Assembly (NCBI GenBank): GCA_001579985.1
Contig: LRSR01007926.1
Span: 1-22,500, forward strand
Length of the DNA stretch: 22,500 nucleotides
Direction: 5' to 3'
Origin: Hypsibius dujardini
Taxonomy: Eukaryota; Tardigrada; Eutardigrada; Parachela; Hypsibiidae
Made by a program: the position numbers and the translations under genes. Shown here piece by piece: positions 17,286 to 22,500 of this stretch. Each line of letters starts with the position of its first letter. Position 1 is the first letter of the stretch. The notes beneath the pieces were generated by a model, which saw only the letters and a list, made by a program, of their open reading frames with translations, ran no database searches and was not told the DNA's origin.

Positions 17286-18102
17286 TTGGAGCAAAATTGC
17301 ACATTAAAAACTGAAATGTGAAATGGAAGAAAAAAAATCTGTTTAAATCCTACGCGTACATGAAAAACTCAACTTGCTCCTATTCCCACTCAAGAGCGAC
17401 GAGCGCGTGGAAAATTTCGAGGTGGTTAATGTTGCTGGGTATTGTGCCTAAAATGCTTAATGTAAATCGCTTGAGCAAATTCGGAAGCTCCCCATACAAA
17501 TGAAATTGATTTCTACAAGGATCTTTTCACTGAACGTAAAAGAATTTGCCATGAACGCAAATGAACAATTTTCAATCGAAAGCTTTATTGACCTGATGAC
17601 TGCAAGTGCAGAACCAGGCAGAATTTTCGTTTTGGTTTTTTTTACATTTTGATATTTGACCTTGTATTTCCTCCGCCTGGAATAACTGGCTTCATGGGAT
17701 AGATGGGTTGAGTTTTCCCTTGTCGTAGTCATTCAAGATATTTTTGCCTCCAAGGTATTTTTTCATGAATAGAATAAACTGAAAAGACCACAAACATTAA
17801 GCAGCTAAGTTTTATCGATCAATTCATCGATCAATGAACCGTTAACGGACTGCAACAACAATCATTCATGTATTAGGTGGTTCCTTTTGGTTGATTGATC
17901 GCTGAACAATACTAATACTTCCATGCACTACGAGTTGTAAATTTAATTATTGAAGCTCTCCAGGAACTTTATTATTCCGGGAACGCAGGAAGGAATCATT
18001 CCTCCCTTACTTACTTTTCAGATTATTAGAAGGCGCTCCCTCGTTTTGTGGGGTGTTCTTGCTAGGCGTGTTGGTTGATTTTGATAATCCCTCGGAAAAG
18101 TC
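17286..18102. other. Head-to-head intergenic region between the fusion gene and NUP58
   Basis: About 820 nt between divergent genes, AT-rich, with scattered GATT words and a 15-mer shared with the CCT8 intron repeat (17431-17445). It should carry promoters for both genes. A TTACTTTTCAG acceptor-like site ends at 18021, 81 nt before the NUP58 ATG, and could close a 5' UTR intron. I see no clear coding frame or named promoter motif. Confidence 0.6.
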
Positions 18103-18601
18103 ATGTCGACTTGGAATTTCGGGACGGCAGCGTCGACGACGACACCGGGAACAGCGTTTGGTGGTTTCGGCAGTCTCGGCACGAGCAGCGCCGGAACCAC
18201 CGCAGCACCCGCCGCGGGTGGCACAAGTTTTTTCGGTGGTTTGGGGAGCAGTACAACCGCAGCCAAGCCCACCGGCTTCACCGGGTTCGGTCTGCCCACG
18301 ACGACTGCAGCGGCGGCGCCAACGTTTTCCTTCCCTACCGCCACTACGACTGCTCCCACCACCGGTTTGGGTGCTTCTACTCTGTTTGGAACGACGACTG
18401 CTAATACGACGTACGCTTTCCCCACGAAGTCTGCCGAAAAACCTGATGCAGCAGGATCGTCCACCACTACGCCGTCGTCTTCGTCCAATAAAGCGTAAGT
18501 TCATACATGTATTGAATTTTATCGATTGATTCATTGATTTACGTCAGCAAACCATTTAAGCAATTGCAGTTTCCGTATCATTTCACGATGGATGATTGAT
18601 G

Positions 18602-18660
<59 letters not shown>

Positions 18661-20264
18661 GTGCTTGGGTTTGTTTGCTTCACGTGTGCTCTAATCTCAT
18701 GGATTAGTTGATTGGTGAAAAATGCTCTTGGTATTCCTGTAAATCTCTTTTTGCTGCTACACCTCGTTCGTATTGGGTTGTATTACATTTATGTGATCTT
18801 TTCTCTGTCGTAATGTTTAGAGGCTCGACTGGAAAGAAGCCGAAGGACAATGTGATCCAGGAGCACCTGGTACCGGATATCTGCGAACTGGAAAAGAAGA
18901 TCCAGGAGTACCAGAAGATTCAGACCGATGCGGAGGAGTACACTCTGCAGGATGCCGTCGAGTGGGATGCAGAAATTAAGCAGTTTGACCTGGCTGCAAC
19001 CCGGGTGAAAAACCAGCTGACCGATACCTTTACTCGGATCGATGTGCTGCGAAAAAACACCGCCCGATTACGCTCGCACAATCTCTTGTCCAGTCGACTC
19101 TCTAGCAATCCTGCAATGTACTACAGCGTTGCCTCATCAGTGGAAGCGTAAGTAATTCGCTTGTAACTACCATTTTAATAGTATTTTTAGTTCTCGTACA
19201 TATTCCTGTCGTGTGATTCGAAATTTGGTTGTACTGCTCCTCAGATATTTCATGGAAGTTGTGTCAGGACTGCGAACGGAAATGGAGATCTTCGAGGAGG
19301 AGTTGCAACACCTGGAAGATCTACATAGTGATTTGATTCGTCCTGGGGATCGTTTCAACCCATTGGGTATGTCACCGCAGAGTATCTCTAGGGCGAGGTA
19401 TCAGGTTTTTTTTTTATTTTGCAGATCTGCAAGAGACCTACATGTATCTATCCAAGATTGTCAACGGCGTTGCTGTCGCCGTGGAAGAAGTTGCCAAAGT
19501 TGGAGATGTAGGCTTTCAATTTGCTGCAAATCTTTTTACACGTATGGGCTCCGCCCTGGAATTTCTATGATAATTTCGCCCCTTTCTTAAGGAACTACGG
19601 AGAGAAATTCAGGCAAACAAGGGAACAGCCGCTCCCATTCCTGCACCACAGCAGCCGTTCTTGGGTCAAGATGTTGTTCAGCTGTCCTCTGCACGGTCTC
19701 TCTTCAGCGCATCTCCGTTAGGTTCCGCTACCTCGGTCTTTGGTAACCAGTCGACACCGTCCTCCAAGTCACCATTACTGCAACCTATGAATCCTGGTGA
19801 GAACGGTCGGTTTGTCAACTTTCTGAAAAATGCATCGGTCAACGAAAATCCAAACGCACAAATCTTCCGTGATAACATATTGCACGCATTGTCTTTCCGC
19901 TGCCTGCCTGCCTGCCTGCCTGTCTGTCTGTCTGCCTGCCTGTCTGTCTGTCTGTCTGCCTGCCTGCCTGTCTGTCTGTCTGTCTGTCTGTCTGCCTGTC
20001 TGTCTGTCTGCCTGCCTGTCTGCCTGTCTGTCTGCCTGCCTGTCTGCCTGTCTGTCTGCCTGTCTGTCTGTAACTGTAATCGAACATGTAGGAACTTCCC
20101 TTTCTTTTTAAACAGAAATTCAGTCCGCCATGTTCAACCCAGCCATGCGATCTCTCAACCGAATGGATTCTTCCAGTATGAACGCAGGAACGCCGACCTC
20201 TCCTCAGATTTCGCGCCGGCAGCAGACCGGATACTTCCTCAGTGCTGGCTCGCCTGGCTTTTAG
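18103..20264 (+). CDS. NUP58: Nucleoporin NUP58 (p58/NUPL1-type) of the central channel
   Basis: NUP58 joins NUP54 and NUP62 in the coiled-coil trimer that lines the nuclear pore channel; its FG segments bind transport receptors. Exons are 18103-18494, 18821-19147, 19245-19366, 19425-19507, 19592-19796 and 20116-20264, in phase, 425 aa. The start MSTWNFGTAAS resembles the family start MSTGFSFG. Residues 1-130 are Thr/Ala/Gly-rich with FG motifs (NFG, GGFG, FFGG, GFGL, LFG). Residues about 140-310 are helical coiled coil, with VPDICELEKKIQEYQ, YFMEVVSGLRTEM and IFEEELQHLEDL, the last aligning with the human YFRILVQQFEVQ...IEELENHL segment. The tail is low-complexity and nearly lacks FG, unlike the long FG C-terminus of vertebrate NUP58 (about 600 aa). 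NUP62 was considered but fits worse. Confidence 0.88.
18495..18820 (+). other. NUP58 intron 1 (326 nt)
   Basis: Donor GC|GTAAGT at 18495 and acceptor AATGTTTAG ending at 18820. It contains the pure (GATT)n run at 18602-18660; the rest is AT-rich. Confidence 0.9.
18602..18660. repeat. (GATT)n microsatellite
   Basis: About 14.75 uninterrupted GATT units, preceded by degenerate GATG/GATT words from 18587. It is inside NUP58 intron 1. Confidence 0.97.
19797..20115 (+). other. NUP58 intron 5 (319 nt)
   Basis: Donor G|GTGAGA at 19797 and acceptor TTTTTAAACAG ending at 20115. More than half is the CCTG/TCTG array; 19797-19899 is unremarkable AT-rich sequence. Confidence 0.9.
19900..20070. repeat. 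Mixed (CCTG)n/(TCTG)n microsatellite, 171 bp
   Basis: Opens with four CTGC units and then blocks of CTGT and CTGC without other interruption. The mixture of CCTG and TCTG within a transcribed intron resembles in kind the human CNBP intron 1 repeat. On the NUP58 sense strand it is CUGC/CUGU RNA. The frames through it (Cys-Leu-Ser-Val-Cys-Leu-Pro) are not coding. Confidence 0.97.
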
Positions 20265-20645
20265 CGAAAAGGCGGGGGATGTTTCGATTGACACGAAAGC
20301 GAACGACCCATTCATTTATTGCGTGATATTTTGGCCGGATTCTGTATTGTCAGTTACTTTGAAGACGGCTTTTCAAATTCAATTCGAATAGTGGTTTTTT
20401 TTTGTCAGCAAGCTCACCTGAGGGAAAGCGTTATCTGTGCTTATTTTTTGAACTCTTGTAGCAGCGCTGCGACTACGCGCGCACTAATTGTAACTAAAAT
20501 GCACACAAATGTGACTCAAACAAAGAAAACAAAAACAGCTGAAGGACGTAAAACCGTTAAAAAAATTGAAAGCTGCCGTAAACTCTTGAACCTTTAAAAA
20601 ACCAGATCAAAGATCGGCTGGGAAAATCCCTTCTCAGTCGCTGTA
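20265..20645. other. Convergent intergenic region between NUP58 and the SLC22-type gene
   Basis: 381 nt holding both 3' UTRs. TTTATT at 20315-20320 (AATAAA on minus) could end the SLC22-type transcript, which would then run close to the NUP58 stop. No canonical AATAAA follows NUP58 on plus. No gene or repeat seen. Confidence 0.6.
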
Positions 20646-21647
20646 TTACGAAAGAATATATGGACTGCGAGTCATTTCCGGGAGCGGCTCAAAAACCAAA
20701 TCTTCCTCATCTTGTTCCGGATAATCTGCGGAATTGTTCACGTCGCGGTCGATTGTGAAGTCTTCTGGGTCAAGGACCAGCGGTTTCTCGAGAAAGTCAT
20801 CCACCGGCAAGGCGAAGGTGAGGAACGCGCAGGTTACGCAGAGAATTCCAAACACCAGAAACGGTACTTGGTATTCGAAGCGAGCCTGAAGACAAGACAC
20901 TTCAGTTACAATTAGTCCTCTAAAAACGAACTTGCACGGCTTGTAAGCAGCAGAAAATTCCCGTAAGTGAGCAACCCGGGATAGAAAGAAACTGAGAAAA
21001 TTAGCCAAATATGAACAAACCCCAAGAATTGTTTGGGGAAGATGTTGGGACTCACCAGTTGATTGAACATGGAGCCCACGGCAGCGCCGAACGTGGCGAC
21101 GGCACCATACAGTCCAAACGCTGAATTCCGACATGACAACGGCATCACTCGTAGGAACATCTCCAAGAGATATGCCGCTGCAGTGGCAATGCAGACGCGG
21201 CCCAGGAGAATTAACGCTGTTCTGGTGATCTCAACCGTTCCCATTTTGGCTGAAACAGAAGAAAAATTCGGCATTCCGTAACGAGATTGCATCACATTTT
21301 GCTTACGTAGGCCGCCGGGAATCAGGCCGGCAGTGAAACAGAGTAATCCGCCCATAAAAACGGACACAAATATGATTCTGCAGAGGGACATCCGACGCAG
21401 GAGGAGGAGACCGCAGACAACACCACATATTTCCAAGAGACCGCTCACAGTTACGTTCAGGTAGATGCTTCCTCCGAGATGCGGCAGCAACAACAATGAG
21501 CCATAGCTGACCATATTGCAGATGAAACTGCAACAACCAATAAGTTGAAAAACATTCATGGGCGGTATAGTTAATTTATCATTTTGTCCGTGTCCATCCA
21601 TTTTTCTGTTTGACTGCATATCCTGTACTATTTTGTCTGCGTTTCGC

Positions 21648-21708
<61 letters not shown>

Positions 21709-22235
21709 CTATTTGTTTTCTCTGTCTGTCTCACTGTCTGTCTCACTGTCTGTCAGTCAGTCAGCAGACTAGTCTCCTTAATGCAATATGTTCAGGAAAA
21801 TTACCAAAGACTAAGCAGCGCAGTAAAAGGTCGTGACGTATCGGGACTCCGTAGCATGATCCTCCATGTCTGGTCACTCTGGTGTGCTTGAGATAATGTC
21901 GCACTGGTACTGGAAATTGTCGCGTCGACGCCCGCTGTGACGAACTGACGATTCTTGGCTAGAATCTTGTAAAATACCTGCTGCGCTTGCAGTGTCTGTG
22001 ACGTACTCAATAACCACTGCAGAGACTCAGGCACCGTCCATTGGTACGACACCCCGATCGCACTAAATATCAACGTGCCGTATAGGATGAACCGCCAGTC
22101 CATGATGAAATAGGCCAGCATCCCGAGAACCACCAATCCAGTGCCAGAGCTGAAGGCGAGGGCCGTGACGACACCTAAGCGTTGCTCTGATGGTAACAGG
22201 TCGAACATCAGGCGCGTACAAGAGTAGCGCAGGCC
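20646..22235 (-). CDS. SLC22-type (major facilitator) organic ion transporter, C-terminal part; 5' exons lie beyond the window
   Basis: Exons are 22235-21805, 21527-21307, 21249-21056 and 20885-20646, in phase, 361 aa plus stop. The region starts after about transmembrane helix 4 with GLRYSC...LLPSEQRLGVVTALAF, then helices LVVLGMLAYFIMDWRFILY and the SLC22 signature-like VPESLQWLLS. The large cytoplasmic loop and helices 7-12 follow: MVSYGSLLLLPHLG, YLNVTVSGLLEICGVV, RVMPLSCRNSAFGLYGAVAT and YQVPFLVFGILCVTCAFLTF. The tail is acidic (EQDEEDLVF). SLC22 members carry organic cations, anions or carnitine across the plasma membrane; the substrate cannot be told. SV2-like proteins share the fold and are a less likely alternative. 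The first half (helices 1-4 and the big extracellular loop) is missing because of the window edge, not a break. Confidence 0.88.
21528..21804 (-). other. SLC22-type gene intron (277 nt)
   Basis: Donor TTTG|GTAATT at 21804 and acceptor GTTGTTGCAG ending at 21528, joining phase 2 to give Cys. It carries the interrupted CTGT array. Confidence 0.88.
21647..21767. repeat. Interrupted (CTGT)n microsatellite
   Basis: Nearly pure CTGT to about 21708, then degenerate TGTC/TCAC/TCAG words. The sense strand of the transporter gene carries ACAG. Confidence 0.95.
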
Positions 22236-22500
22236 CTGAAAATAGAAACGAGAGTCTTCTCATTAAGTAAGCATTTCAAAGTGCACAAGTATTTTTCACT
22301 CTGCAATGTAAATACTTAGGAATTCATTCTCGATTGTCGAGAACTATACTACCAATGTCAGCTAGGCACAATCAAAACGCCGGAGCCTCTCATGCTTTGC
22401 TACTTCCTGAACCGTTCCAGCGAGTACTAGTTGATATACGGCCGCTTACCGTACGGTACATGTCTGTCCGTCCCGTGTCTGTCTGTCTGTCTGTCTGTCT
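22236..22500 (-). other. 5' intron of the SLC22-type gene, cut by the window edge
   Basis: Begins after the acceptor CTATTTTCAG (ending 22236, minus). 265 nt with no coding signal seen before the terminal repeat. Confidence 0.7.
22461..22500. repeat. (CTGT)n microsatellite reaching the window edge
   Basis: Pure CTGT units from about 22477 to 22500, preceded by degenerate copies. True length unknown because the window ends inside it. Confidence 0.93.

Noticed and set aside
18007-18534. Minus-strand Arg/Ser/Gly-rich frames of 156-175 codons
   Set aside because: They are shadows of the Thr/Ala/Gly-rich FG exon of NUP58, whose repetitive codons leave other frames open.

Overview
This window reads as nuclear DNA of an invertebrate animal with compact genes. 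All genes are split by short GT-AG introns (38 to about 540 nt). They encode animal-type proteins: a VPS13B-type lipid-transfer protein, the CCT theta chaperonin subunit, a dCTP pyrophosphatase, the nucleoporin NUP58 and an SLC22-type transporter. I cannot name the species. Many introns carry (CTGT/CCTG)n or (GATT)n microsatellites. No tRNA, rRNA, CRISPR or bacterial operon is visible.

Layout: 1-11213 (-) is a 29-exon VPS13B homologue whose extreme C-terminus runs off the left edge. 11759-14343 (+) is CCT8, 10 exons, complete. 15428-17272 (-) is a 5-exon gene joining an unrecognised N-terminal region to a complete DCTPP1/MazG-type domain. 18103-20264 (+) is NUP58, 6 exons, complete. 20646-22235 (-) is the C-terminal two thirds of an SLC22-type transporter that continues past the right edge. 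VPS13B and CCT8 are head to head, as are the DCTPP1 fusion and NUP58. CCT8 and the fusion converge, as do NUP58 and SLC22.

The exon models were built by hand from splice signals and reading phase. The summed exon lengths keep one open frame throughout: CCT8 546 aa, fusion 393 aa, NUP58 425 aa, VPS13B about 2,621-2,628 codons in the window. The genes are functionally unrelated housekeeping genes (membrane contact-site lipid transfer, protein folding, nucleotide-pool cleaning, nuclear pore, solute transport), so no pathway is shared.

Most unusual items: the DCTPP1 fusion with a possible DNA-binding-like N-terminus; a near-perfect 66-68 bp foldback inside a VPS13B intron; inverted arrays of the same tetranucleotide repeat flanking VPS13B exons; a 30-nt microexon; introns of 38 and 40-46 nt; and an open frame that overlaps the VPS13B start and lies back to back with CCT8. 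Family comparisons are from memory, without database searches.
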